From NCBI GenBank assembly GCA_016800925.1, contig JABCPU010001154.1, forward strand, positions 1 to 14,461: a stretch of DNA of 14,461 bases, given 5' to 3'. The translations under genes were made by a program, and so were the position numbers. Under the pieces are notes generated by a model, which did no database searches, was not told where the DNA came from, and saw nothing but the letters and a program-made list of their open reading frames with translations. Origin of the DNA: Suillus spraguei. Taxonomy: Eukaryota > Basidiomycota > Agaricomycetes > Boletales > Suillaceae. Below are positions 1 to 9,252 of this stretch, piece by piece; position 1 is the stretch's first letter; every line of letters begins with the position of its first letter.

Positions 1-1259
1 TCGCCTCCTCCGTCCAGGCGGAGGGCCATTGGAAGTTACTCCTAGGAGAGGAAAAGAATATCAACTGAACCCATGGGTTATCGTGCTCGAGGTTGATAAG
101 GCCTTGGAGGATCTCTAGAACCTTCTGAGCACGCTGGACCTCAGCCTGTGTAGGGTCATCACGACAACAATCTTAATCGAGCCGATGATCTTGTCAATAA
201 AACTGATACTGTTGTTGGTAGCCAATTTCGCATTGCGACCCTGAGACTCAGTAACCTGTCCGCTGACAGTGAAGCCCTGCCTGCCGTGCTTGCCAAAATC
301 AATGAATGCACGCTGAGAAAATTAGTTGTCAAGCAAGGCACGGCGTGGACACACAAACGACATGCCTGACGGTGGCCCTTGCGAATTTTGTTCTGGTATC
401 TGTCGACTTGGGCATTGATGTGGTTGTTCTGATGATCGACAGAAGTGGCAAACTGGCGCGTGACCTCGGTCGGCTTCTTCTGCTCAAGCTGGAACGAATC
501 CTTTGAGCTCTTCGCGAGAAATTGCAATGCCTGTGATTACAATCAGCGCCATCATTCGCCAAGAAAGCAGTGAACTACCTCGTCAGAGAGTCGGAAGGTG
601 TCCACTGGGGGCACTTGCGCGAAACGATCTTCCATGGTTGAAAGTTGCGAAAGATAGTGTGCGATCCACGCACGTTGTGCGAGTGAAGCAGTGCCATTCT
701 TAGCAGTGAAGGGATGATCAACAACAGTATTGTCGCGGAATACTTTGTCAATGTTCTCGTCGTATATACGATGAAGATCACCAACGGCCTGTTTAACAGT
801 GGTGAGGGGAACACGTGTTTTCGATCCCGCGCACTGCACATCGATCGCATTTGCGATTCGAAGATTAAGTGTTTGAGATAGAGCAAGGGCAATTGGTGCG
901 ATGTCGAATGCATATAGAAATCCGGTGGTACGGCGGAGGAGGTTCTGTGTCAAAAACACCCGAGCCTCAGTGTTGCTGGCGGGTGTGACAGGGCGTTCAT
1001 CGTGTTCGTTGTCCTTGCTCTTGGACTCGAATTCAATGATGACAATCGTGGACTTGTCGGCGATTGCAAGCATCGCAAGCTCTCCAGTTGGCGCAAATCC
1101 ACCAGCAAGGCCAAGGGCACGTCCCTCGTTCCTGTCTAACAGACTACGCAACTGATGTTGCTCTTCGATCAAGTTCGATTCAGATATAATGTGCGCCGAC
1201 AGCTGTCCACTGTCGACTTGCATGACATTCTGGTAGAGCAGCCTTGTTACTGTGGGCAT
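1..1259 (-). CDS. 5' half of a probable fungal SF1 (UPF1-like) helicase-family protein, partial
   Basis: Starts at the ATG at 1259 (context GCCATCATG). I read three exons: 1259-579 (227 codons), 530-366 (55 codons) and 312 to the left edge. The introns are 531-578 (GTAGTT..CACAG with a GCTGAT branch-like site) and 313-365 (GC..AG); both joins keep phase 0. Exon 1 reads MPTVTRLLYQNV at its start, then STIVIIEFES, GFLYAFDIAPIALAL and AQRAWIAHYLSQLS; this spacing of acidic and aromatic motifs faintly recalls DEDD 3'-5' exonucleases, which is only a suggestion. Exon 3 reads DFGKHGRQGFTVSG, then, after a 1-nt frameshift near 157, QRAQKVLEILQG and HDNPWVQLIF. From memory of the family this part lies upstream of a helicase core, which would be off the left edge; a decayed core of that kind lies just upstream on the same strand. 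The gene model is firm; the helicase assignment is inference. Confidence 0.6.
313..365 (-). other. GC-AG intron in the helicase-family gene
   Basis: Read on the minus strand, the exon ends CAG and the intron starts GCATGT and ends TTTTCTCAG, with a CTTGACAA branch-like site. Removing these 53 nt joins HRQ to RAFIDFG in phase and keeps the frame open. The GC donor is non-canonical but is an accepted minor class; it may also be a mutated GT donor. Confidence 0.6.
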
Positions 1260-1343
1260 GATGGCTTTAGATATGATGATTTGATGGTGCTGGGTAGAAA
1301 CTTTGATGTAACGATGGAGTACAGCTCTATTTCAAGGCCTGCA

Positions 1344-1369
1344 ATGAGGCTCCGGGCCCGAAGCCTCAT
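1344..1369. repeat. 26-nt imperfect palindrome
   Basis: The arms ATGAGGCT and AGCCTCAT flank the self-complementary CGGGCCCG, with one C/A mismatch between arm and core, so 12 of 13 pairs match. It lies about 85 nt upstream of the start codon of the minus-strand gene at 1259, in its putative promoter or 5' UTR. It may be an operator-like site or a chance hairpin. Confidence 0.6.
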
Positions 1370-2288
1370 GACTAGTAGGTGGGCGCTTGTTGAGTCCTGG
1401 AATTTCCAAGCACTGCCAGTCCCCGTGGTTCCCATCCCTTTGAGCGGCCTTCCGAGTCTTTCCCGTTGCATCACAATCTCTCCGCAGTCTTTGCCGCTTT
1501 GTCCCCAAGTGTCGTCTAGACTCTTGCCTGGCCAAGCTTAAATTTCTTCTGGCTGCGGAATTCCATGGGAGGATCTAAATGTGTCTATGATTCTTCTCAC
1601 AGCCTAGAGTTAGTTGGCTAAGTATTGCCGACCACACGACTTGTCAACTCCAAATTCACTCCGCTAGAGTGACTCGTTATCTCGCTAACAAAGGCGAACG
1701 AAAGGAACATAGCTGTCTTTTCTATTGACCGCTCGTCCGTTACGGCAGGTCGATTTCTTCATATTTTGCACAATGCGCTCTGCTCATTCAATTGCGAGTC
1801 GGCATGCAACGTCAAAAGTATGATAAAGCCCAGCTCTCTCGACATCATGATGTTATGCCCCAAGTCCAGCACTCATTAATGGTGCCCAGATTAGTGGCAG
1901 GCTTGGTTGTTCAAACTATCAGTGAGAGTCCTAAATGTTAGTGAGTGGGGCTCTACCATGGGGGGTTATGCAGTAGTACAACTATGTGACTCTCGCCGTC
2001 AGTGGTATATGACTGTGGAGCAGTGACAGATTCGGGCAGTTAGTATTGAGTCAGTATCCGACATTGACACGGAGACCTCCAGGAAGTTTGACAGCTTTAT
2101 GGCATCGACGAGGACGACCCGAAGTTCTCATATGCATGTGGTTCAATAGAATGAGTCCCTACCATGTAGACCCTAATTTATAACATGTAACATATACAAT
2201 GCAGTGCAATATACGACAAGAAAGTAAGTGCGATGTAAATAGTCCCAAATCATCACCTTAAGATACCATTGAAGATATCACGACTGTC
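1370..2288. other. intergenic stretch without a recognisable gene
   Basis: No coding stretch of note, RNA gene or clear repeat is visible on either strand. It separates the 3' end of the decayed helicase core (stop at 2291-2289, minus strand) from the next minus-strand gene, and should hold that gene's promoter. I found no convincing TATA box in it. Confidence 0.5.
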
Positions 2289-3790
2289 CTACCAGGAATC
2301 AGGGCCCATAGTAAGAGCAAGCTGCCCGCTGCTTTACCATTCGTCACGAAATCACGGTTCGTGCAAACGATCATGCATTGTGTCAACATAACGTTCGTCC
2401 CTGCGTGCGTTATTCAAGAACCCTACACCCTGAGTACGAATTAGAAAGACAACTATGTGGTCTTCCTCGTTCCTGTGGTGACAGTCAGTCAGATCCTCCC
2501 AATATGTCCAGGAAGCTACTTGCATCAAAGGAGTCCACGTTAAAGCATTTATCTTCCCATGGAAGCTTCGCTGATTCAAGCTGCCCTTCTATCGCAGACC
2601 TCTGACCATCATACGGAGTGATGATCCTGAACTGCTTTCCCTGCTCGTGGTATATACGAGCGAGGTGGATCACTGCAGATAGCTCTTGTGGTTCTAATGC
2701 AAACGATGTGAGGTTAGCATATCACGAGGAAGAGAAACATGCCATCCAGCTATTTTCCGCTTTCTGCTCCTCCTGGCCCCATCTAATATCAAAGAAATGA
2801 CATGCTGCCCTTACTTTTGATGTCGTGCACGGTCATCAACTTTGATTGTACACATGACGAGAAATAAAGCTGCCAATGAATGGCATACGGTCTGGGATCT
2901 GGAGTTGAAACGACGAAGAGATGAAGTCGAGAATGAGCTTACATTGGGTATCCAAAAAGTGTGCCCGCCTCCGGAAATGCGGGAACTCAAAAACACTTCG
3001 TAGCTTTCAACGTCATCTTGACCAAATGGCGCCACTAAGATCAAGTCAGCGATGAAATAACTACCAGAAGCTCACGTTGCTTATCATCACCGATCAACAC
3101 CATCTTTTGGAGGTAGGCTGGAAACGCTGAAACAGCGGCAAATAATCTCCTACTTCGATTGACTCGCCTCGTCGGATATCACGGTTTCGACTGGGACCTG
3201 AAGAGTGATTTCATTGATATGAGGATTAGACATCATACTCAATGTGCAAAGTATGACTCTTGCTTTTGTGTTTGTGTGTGTGCCGAACAAGAGCTGCTCA
3301 ACGGCAGCAGCCCCAAATATGTCGGATCGTATAAAACAATGTTCCAGTCTCTCATACAGGTGTTCATGCCTGCAACACGGAATTCAGTACGACGCAAATG
3401 TCAAGAATGTGCGACATACCAGTCATAATGGAAGTCTTTGGATACTAGAAGCTTGAATTCACAGAAGCCAACCTTGTCAAGCTTTTCTGGAATATTCTTG
3501 ACAGCGACGTTCGACTGTGCCACGAGCCAAACTGCAGTGCAATCGTTGTGCCCAGTCCTGACGATACTGTCGACATCTGCCGCTATGACTGTTGCTTTGC
3601 CAGTGGCGCGGCATAGTGCCTGAAGCGCCTTTATCACTACAGTTCTTCTTTCCCAACAGTGGTTACACGGAGGACCCTGCCCGAAGCACGTGCAATTTGG
3701 ACATTGATATGTCATCTTTGACGTTGTTGGCGACTGTTCTTGGAGTCTTTGAAGCCAACGACAGACTGTCGTTGGCTTCAAAGACTCCAA
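2289..3790 (-). pseudogene. decayed SF1 (UPF1-like) DNA/RNA helicase core
   Basis: On the minus strand, helicase motifs occur in the right order but in shifting frames. Near 3625-3590 the Walker A reads LCRATGKATVIAA, where the family expects GPPGTGKT. WLVAQSNVAVKNI (motif Ia region) follows, then VILCTLSMMSN and TVISDEASQ (motif II, DEAS at 3173-3162). MVLIGDDKQ (motif III, GDDKQ at 3091-3077) comes next, a 41-nt intron (3075-3035, CTGAC branch site), then APFGQDDVES. Further on are FISRHVYNQ | KLMTVHD (1-nt frameshift), HLARIYHEQGKQFRIITPYD (near 2665), EEDHIVVF..GVGFLNNARR and TNVMLTQC..VCTNRDFV (motif VI region), ending in TAG at 2291-2289. SF1 helicases of this type unwind nucleic acid using ATP. 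The lost P-loop and several frameshifts make it a pseudogene. It is a separate copy from the gene at 1-1259, whose core should lie beyond the left edge. Confidence 0.85.
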
Positions 3791-3792
3791 GA
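3738..3792. repeat. 55-nt perfect inverted repeat (27-nt arms, 1-nt spacer)
   Basis: Left arm 3738-3764 begins TCTTGGAGTC and ends CAACGACAG; right arm 3766-3792 is its exact reverse complement, with a single A (3765) between. It lies at the 5' side of the decayed helicase core, and the minus-strand frame that opens at 3790 starts inside it. Such hairpins can arise by template switching during replication. Confidence 0.97.
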
Positions 3793-4023
3793 TTGCGGAT
3801 ATCGTGGGTTGCGGGCAGGAAGTGCCGCCGTGACAGTCAACCGCCCATTCATGTTTTTTCCAAATTGTGTATTGTTTGGTGTTGTTTTTTCCGCCCCTTG
3901 AAGTCGCTAATACTGGTTAGCCTCGCCCTCAGTGATATGTCTTAACGACTGAAAGATCACAGTTTCTTGCATCAGATCCGATTCATCCCAATGACCATTC
4001 TTTCAGCGCACAAAAACTCAGAC

Positions 4024-4375
4024 TCAGTAATATGATCTTCGGGCTCGAAGTTGGGGTGCGATTTGTGTGCAGATAGCCTCCGTACAGCGAATTCTCGAGC
4101 TTTTTTGTAGCGAGTTTCTATCTCCATCTGATGGTAACTTTAACACTTCAAGTCTGCAATTCGGGACTGCATACCATGGCTTCAGTTGAGATATCGGTCT
4201 CATAACACGGCCAGCGGCCGGTGTGTGACTGCATGTTTGTATCTGGCCTTTCATCAAAGCTAGCATACTCGTAAGTATCCAAGTTTACTGCGCAGTGCCT
4301 AATTAGGTTGATCAGTCGAAGCCTGCGGTCAGGGTGCTCCGCCGTTGGAGCAGGCTGTATCAGATGGGGGCGCAT
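4024..4375 (-). pseudogene. unidentified frameshifted coding remnant
   Basis: Two overlapping minus-strand frames join into one plausible protein. The first (4375 to about 4230) reads RLRLINLIRHCAVNLDTYEY and ASFDERPDT; the second (about 4230 to 4024) continues HTPAAGRVMRPISQLKPWY and RLEVLKLPSDGDR. Composition looks coding-like and the switch point is a single 1-nt shift. Beyond 4024 further scraps can be read (such as LMQETVIFQSLRHITEGE near 3970-3910), so the gene may once have run towards the helicase remnant. I do not recognise the family. It could be part of the same ancestral helicase gene or an independent fragment. Confidence 0.35.
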
Positions 4376-4647
4376 CTAAAACTTGAAAGTGCTCGTCGAG
4401 TGGACTTTGATTTACCATAAGACTCCGTTCGGGAACTCAGATGAGGCGTGTTTCATCTGCCGGCATCCATATACACCTGGGTTCTGGCTCCTGACTTTGG
4501 CCATCCAAACTTGCAGCAACTTTCTTTCTGGGCAGCATGTCACACAGCCTTAGAATAATGATGAGAACCATTCGAATCGACATAACTGTCACTAATATGA
4601 TTATGTGAAAGCACCGCTCTCATCTCGTCTCACTCGCTCCTGTTCTC

Positions 4648-5004
4648 ATGCCTTCCACACCTTCATCCAGGTCTAGTATTCCCTTCATTGTTAGATTCGT
4701 ATTTCGATTGTTCTCACGATACTCTAAGCTTTGTTTTCCCACTTAGCGGCAAATCGGGCACCCCAATAACACCGGCGGTAAGTCGTTCCGGTCTTAGTCA
4801 TCTTATGTTCTCTTCTCAGGCTGAATGATTATTTTTCGTATCATGGCTTCCAGTCCTTCGACATTGGATACTCTATTATTTGTTCCTCCTGCCTCACTCG
4901 TAGCTTCAGAGTTCCCTAACGACGGGATCCCTGTAGTGTCAGCCTGTATGACAAGATTCGTGATTCATGGGTCGTTAGAGAAGGCCCTGGGGTATCTGAG
5001 GTGA
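4648..5004 (+). CDS. doubtful small spliced gene or gene start
   Basis: ATG at 4648 opens a 23-nt exon (MPSTPSS). Two introns follow: 4671-4746 (GTCTAG..CTTAG) and 4778-4819 (GTAAGT..TCTCAG), around a 31-nt exon reading GKSGTPITPA. The joined frame then stops at once (AE, stop). A second ATG at 4843 opens a 53-codon frame to 5004 (MASSPSTLDTLLFVPPAS...). The second intron has textbook ends, which suggests real transcription. No family is recognised. It may be the 5' remnant of a gene cut off by the repeat cluster that follows, or chance. Confidence 0.2.
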
Positions 5005-5108
5005 TACCACCACCCATACCCACCAATATACCCACTGTGGGTGTGGATCGTTCAAAGGTATCAGAGATAGATACCCCTACCCACACCCATGGTGGGTATA
5101 CCCGTGGA
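4991..5108. repeat. nested inverted-repeat and G-rich cluster
   Basis: Arms 5027-5046 (TATACCCACTGTGGGTGTGG) and 5081-5100 (its reverse complement at 18 of 20 positions) are 34 nt apart. Two smaller hairpins with GGTATC/GATACC arms lie at 4991-5008 and 5057-5075. The minus strand carries runs of GGG (for example GGGTGTGGGTAGGGG), which could form a quadruplex. No target-site duplication or transposase was seen. It could be a small non-autonomous element or a simple-sequence region. Confidence 0.65.
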
Positions 5109-5606
5109 CGAAAAATTGTTGAGCAACGCAAATGGGGGTGAGCACAGAGAATAAAAGAGGGTGCCGGTGAGGTGCTAGTCCTTACGAAGGGGATGCGCGA
5201 GATGTGTGCTCGATTGAAGCACACCTGGATGATTTTCGCATGGTACAGCCTGGCCAAATTTCACGCGTCATCTGACAAATGACGTCAATTTAGCAGCTCG
5301 ATCGTCTCGAGACAACCCTGGCAACGCTTGCTACAGTGAACTTGGCACTGGCGTTCTACCATGAGGGCATCTCTTTGGAAGTGAACGTAATGCAAGCCAA
5401 TAAACCACGGGTAATTAAACAGGCGAATTTTAAAACTCCTGCCACCTGCCTGGGATCAAAACAAAACTCTTGCCACATTTTATCCGGAAGTCGAATCCTT
5501 GCAATCATGTCGACTCGGACAGCAACCATTTTGTCATCGCTTTTCGAGGGGGGATAGTTTCGTACGTGACTAATGTGCCCACCTTTGCCACCCATCTGCC
5601 AGCACA
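5109..5606. other. intergenic stretch upstream of the protease gene
   Basis: About 500 nt with no supportable gene. Frames of 73 codons (plus, from 5336) and 116 codons (minus, 5706-5356) are open but show no recognisable domain and overlap each other. The region should hold upstream promoter elements of the protease gene. Confidence 0.4.
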
Positions 5607-5614
5607 TATATAAT
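5607..5614 (+). promoter_or_regulatory. TATA box of the aspartic protease gene
   Basis: TATATAAT lies 43-50 nt upstream of the ATG at 5657, which would place transcription start about 20 nt before the start codon. The motif and its spacing suit a fungal promoter. Confidence 0.5.
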
Positions 5615-5656
5615 GGACCACTGGGTATGTAGTATGACATTACTTTGCAGTAAATC

Positions 5657-6343
5657 ATGTTCCCCGCTGCATCCTTGTTGATGTTTCTCCTGGCTTTGTC
5701 AATCACAGGTTCGCCCGTTGAAGTTTCGCAATTCCCCCATCACCTCCCTATTTTCGGGAGGCTAAACTATGCCAATGGTACTGTTAACCTCTTGCAGCAT
5801 GATAGAACTTGCGTAGCGGCCCTTAGAGATTCCAGTACACGTTGTCGACACCGGTAGCTCGAATACATGGGTTGGCGCCTCCGCTAAGTATGTGGTAACC
5901 AAAACTAGCATCAACACTCATCAGCCTGTGGGGGTTGACTACGGCTCTGGCGGCTTTATTGGTATGACATACACCAATATCATGAGTCAAAGATACCTAC
6001 GATTATCTATAGGAACTGAGTACCTCGACACCGTCACTCTAGCCAGTGGGCTCACCACCACCAAGCAGTCGATTGGTGTTACTTCTACTTCGTCGGGCCC
6101 CCTGGTGATGTTGACGGTATCCTTGGCTTGGGACCTGTAGACTTAACACGGACTACCTTAACAAATTCACTGGAAACAACGATCCCGACTGTGGCCGACA
6201 ACCTGCATAGCCAAGGCACCATTCCTCAGAACGTCGTCAGTGTCTTTCTCGAGCCCAGCAGTTCGAAGGGAGAGACCGAAGGAGAGCTCAACTTCGGTGG
6301 AACTGACGCTACCAAGTACACCGGTGACATTGCATACACGTAA
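5657..6343 (+). pseudogene. secreted pepsin-like aspartic protease (family A1), 5' half, broken
   Basis: The ATG at 5657 opens a hydrophobic signal peptide (LLMFLLALSITG), then propeptide-like sequence ending NGTVNLLQHDR..VAALRD. The frame then shifts near 5830, where about 30-40 residues usual in the family seem to be missing, and resumes at VDTGSSNTWVG, with the first catalytic Asp in DTG at 5847-5855. An intron at 5962-6012 (GTATGA..CTATAG) joins GSGGFIG to TEYLDTVTL (phase kept). After KQSIGVTSTSSG a further shift leads to DGILGLGPVDLT, TIPTVADNL and TKYTGDIAYT, then TAA at 6341. Family enzymes have two lobes with one catalytic Asp each and act outside the cell at acid pH. Here the second lobe and second Asp are missing: the homology ends where NWD sequence begins. 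Confidence 0.85.
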
Positions 6344-7511
6344 GCTACTCCAGCTGAAAAAGCTGAAGGACTTTTCGAGTGGGCACGTCTTGCTTGTAAA
6401 TCCATCAAAATACCCCCTGCTGGCTTATCTCCAATCGAGTCCTTTGATGCTGTGGTGTCCCGCAGTCCTGCTGATCAGGCGAAGCTGTTGGATAGTATTT
6501 ACCAGTTCATTTTGACAAATATCATGCCAGAGGATCAATCCTCGCACACCGCGTCTCGGGACAAACAGCTAGCGAGATTTCGTTCTGTGATGGGACAGAT
6601 CCTTGGCGCAGCCGAACCCCTCTCGTTGAAGTCCCTGAATGTTATGCGGAAGCATTTTCCAGACAAAAGCGACCATTACGAAGTCCAAGTCATGGTTGAA
6701 CATATGGGATCCCTCCTCAGTGGCACCACTGACTCATCCACCCCCATCCGACCCCTTCATGCCTCCTTCCGCGATTTCCTTACAGATCCGGACCCTAAAC
6801 GCAGTGGAGAATCTTCGTCGACGTGTCGAAGATACAACGAGACCTTGCTTTCGCATCACTTGGAGTGATGAAAGATGAACTCTCGTTCAATATCTGCGGT
6901 TTAAAAATCATCTTATCTCCCCAACTCCGAAGATCCCGGGCTACCAGAACGGGTTGAAAAGCACATTCCCCCACATCTATCTTACGCCTGCCGATTTGGC
7001 CTGTCCACGTCAAAGTGACTGACTTCGATCCGGGACTCGCCAAAGAAATCAAATCATTCTTTGACCATGAGCGACTGTTCTTCTGGCTCGAGGTACTCTG
7101 CCTTATCAATGCGCTCAGCGGTGCAGTCCCCGCCCTTCCGGTTATTGCCAAGTGGCTGAAGGTGAGTACATGGTTATTGAGTGTCGGATAACAACTCACA
7201 CGCAATCGTAACTGCAGGGTCACACCGGATTCGAAGACGCCTCATCCGCTGCAATGGACGTGCAGAGATTTATTTCAGTTTTCGGCGGCATTATTTTACA
7301 CAGCACACCTCATCTCTATGTATCAGCACTGCCATTCTCTCCCGTCAACTCTGCACTATCCAAAACGTTTTCTGCACGGTTTCCCCAACTCTCTTCGTGT
7401 CGCATCTGGACGTGATATCAAGTGGACGGCTGTTCAGACTGTGATCAGCGGACACACTGGTTGGGTTAACTCAGTTTCGTTCTCGCCGGATGGGACTCGG
7501 ATTGCAACTGG
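6344..7511 (+). repeat. direct repeat with 13304-14461 (tandem NWD paralogy), copy 1
   Basis: This segment aligns along its length with 13304-14461, which is cut by the window edge, at an offset of 6960 falling to 6950 through small indels. By eye roughly nine bases in ten match, including the 56-nt intron. The homology continues past the right edge into the WD40 repeats. Confidence 0.9.
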
Positions 7512-9252
7512 ATCGGATGATTGCACTGTGCGAATGTGGGATGCAGCGACTGGGCAGCCAGTAGGCAAGCCCTTGCTGGGGCACTTTCGCTCAGTTACAT
7601 CAGTTTCTTTCTCGCCAGATGGGACACTCCTTGCTTCTGGCTCGTGGGATGAGACCGTTCGGCTGTGGGATGTAGCAACATTGCAGCCCGTTGGTGATCC
7701 CTTATGTGGACACACTAGTGCAATTTTATCAGTCTCGTTTTCGCCAGACGGAACTCGCATCGTGACAGGTTCGGTCGATGAGACTGTTCGCTGTGGGAAG
7801 TAGCCACGGGGCAGCCAGTCGGTGAGCCCTTGGACGGGCACACTTATTTGGTTATGCCAGTCTCCTTCTCTTCGGATGGGATTCGCATCGCGACTGGTTC
7901 TAGTGATAACACTGTCCGACTGTGGAATGCAGCTACAGGGAAACCTGTCTGTGAGCCCTTGGAGGGGCACTCTGATTTGGTCAATTCAGTCTCATTCTCG
8001 CCGGATGGGACTCACATCGTGACTGGTTCTAGTGATAAAACTGTCCGGCTGTGGAATGCAGCTACAGGGAAACCTGTCTGTGAGCCCTTGGAGGGGCACT
8101 CTGATGTGGTCAATTTAGTCTCATTCTCGCCGGATGGGACTCGCATCGTTTCTGGTTCAAACGATCACACTGTCCGACTGTGGGATCCAGCAACAGGGCA
8201 ACCAGTCGGTGAGCCCTTGCTGGGGCACACTAATAGTGTCCGCTCAGTCTCGTTCTCTCCGGATGGGACTCGCATCGCGACTGGTTCTGCAGATCACACT
8301 GTCCGACTGTGGGATGCATCTACAGGCCAGCCAGTTAGGCAGCCCTTGCAAGGGCACGCTACTTCAATTACCTCAGTCTCGCTATCGCCGGATGGGACGC
8401 GCTTCGCGACTGGTTATGAGGATGGGACTGTCCGGCTGTTGGATGCAGCGACAGGTCAGCCAGTCGGTAAGCCTTTGCTGGGGCACACTGGGTGGGTCAA
8501 CTCAGTCTCGTTCTCTCCGGATGGGACTCGCATCGCAACTGGTTCGCTGGACAGGAGTGTTCGGATGTGGGATACAGGCACCGGGCAGTTAGTGGGTGAG
8601 CCTTTGCTGGGGCACAGTAATGAAGTTAACTCAGTCTCGTTTTCACCGGATGGGACTCGTATCGTTTCTGGGTCGCATGATAGGACTGTCCGATTGTGGG
8701 ATGTAGGAACGGGCAGGCAGTTGGTGAGCCTTGGAGGGGCACACTGCCTGCGTCAGATCAGTCTCATTCTCGCCGGATGGGACTCGCATCATTTCCGGTT
8801 CATATGATCATACTGTTCAGATGTGGGAAGTAGCGACGGGGCAGCCAGTTGGCGAGCCCTTGGACGGGCACACTGGCTGGTTATGTCAGTCTCCTTCTCT
8901 TTGGATGGGACTCGCATCGCGACTAGTTCTAGTGATCACACTGTCCGGCTGTGGAGTGCAGCGACAGGGAAGCCTGTCTGTGAGCCCTTGAAGGAACAAT
9001 GATTGGTCAACTCAGTCTCATTCTCGCCAGATGGGACTCGCATTGTTTCTGGGTCGGACGATAAGACTGTCCGGTTGTGGGATGTAGGGACAGGGCATTC
9101 AATTGGTGAACCCTTTGGGGGCACACTAGCAATGTTAATTCAGTCTCCTTCTCACCAGACGGAACTCGCATCATTTCCAATTCAGATGATGGAACTGTCC
9201 GGGTCTGGTATGCAGCAATTGGGAAGTCATTGCAGGACCACATTGAAGACAA
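7453..9252 (+). repeat. array of 14 WD40 repeats of about 129 nt
   Basis: Each unit encodes about 43 residues with the consensus H(T/S)..V.SVSFSPDG, then (T)RI(A/V)(T/S)GS.D.TVRLWD, then (A)[11 protein letters not shown]. Fourteen units fit two seven-bladed propellers. Nucleotide similarity between units is high; units 4 and 5 share long identical runs over 7900-8100. Units 1 and 9, 3 and 11, and 4 and 12 resemble each other most, suggesting an eight-unit block duplication. Unit 13 has lost part of its start (TGA at 9000). High internal identity is typical of NWD receptors and allows fast change of blade number and specificity by unequal exchange. Confidence 0.93.

Noticed and set aside
901..1541. 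Plus-strand frames of 84 and 128 codons
   Set aside because: They are antisense to the well-supported minus-strand exon 1259-579 or to its promoter.
3159..3456. Plus-strand frames of 89 and 70 codons with a Cys/Val-rich run
   Set aside because: They are antisense to the helicase stretch holding VILCTLSMM and DEAS; the GTGTTTGTGTGTGTG run is simple sequence.
3592..3945. 117-codon plus-strand frame
   Set aside because: It runs antisense to the helicase P-loop region and across the 55-nt hairpin; no domain seen.
5356..5706. 116-codon minus-strand frame
   Set aside because: It lies over the protease promoter and signal peptide on the opposite strand, with no recognisable domain.
7434..7970. 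178-codon open frame on the minus strand
   Set aside because: It is the exact antisense of the WD40 repeats; repeated CRGWDS-like composition keeps the frame open.
8134..8592. 152-codon plus-strand frame
   Set aside because: An alternative frame of the WD40 units (repeating MGLASRLV / LSDCG), not an independent protein.
7453..9252. Regular direct repeats that could suggest a CRISPR array
   Set aside because: The unit is 129 nt, a multiple of three, and codes for WD40 blades; there are no unique spacers and the organism is a fungus.
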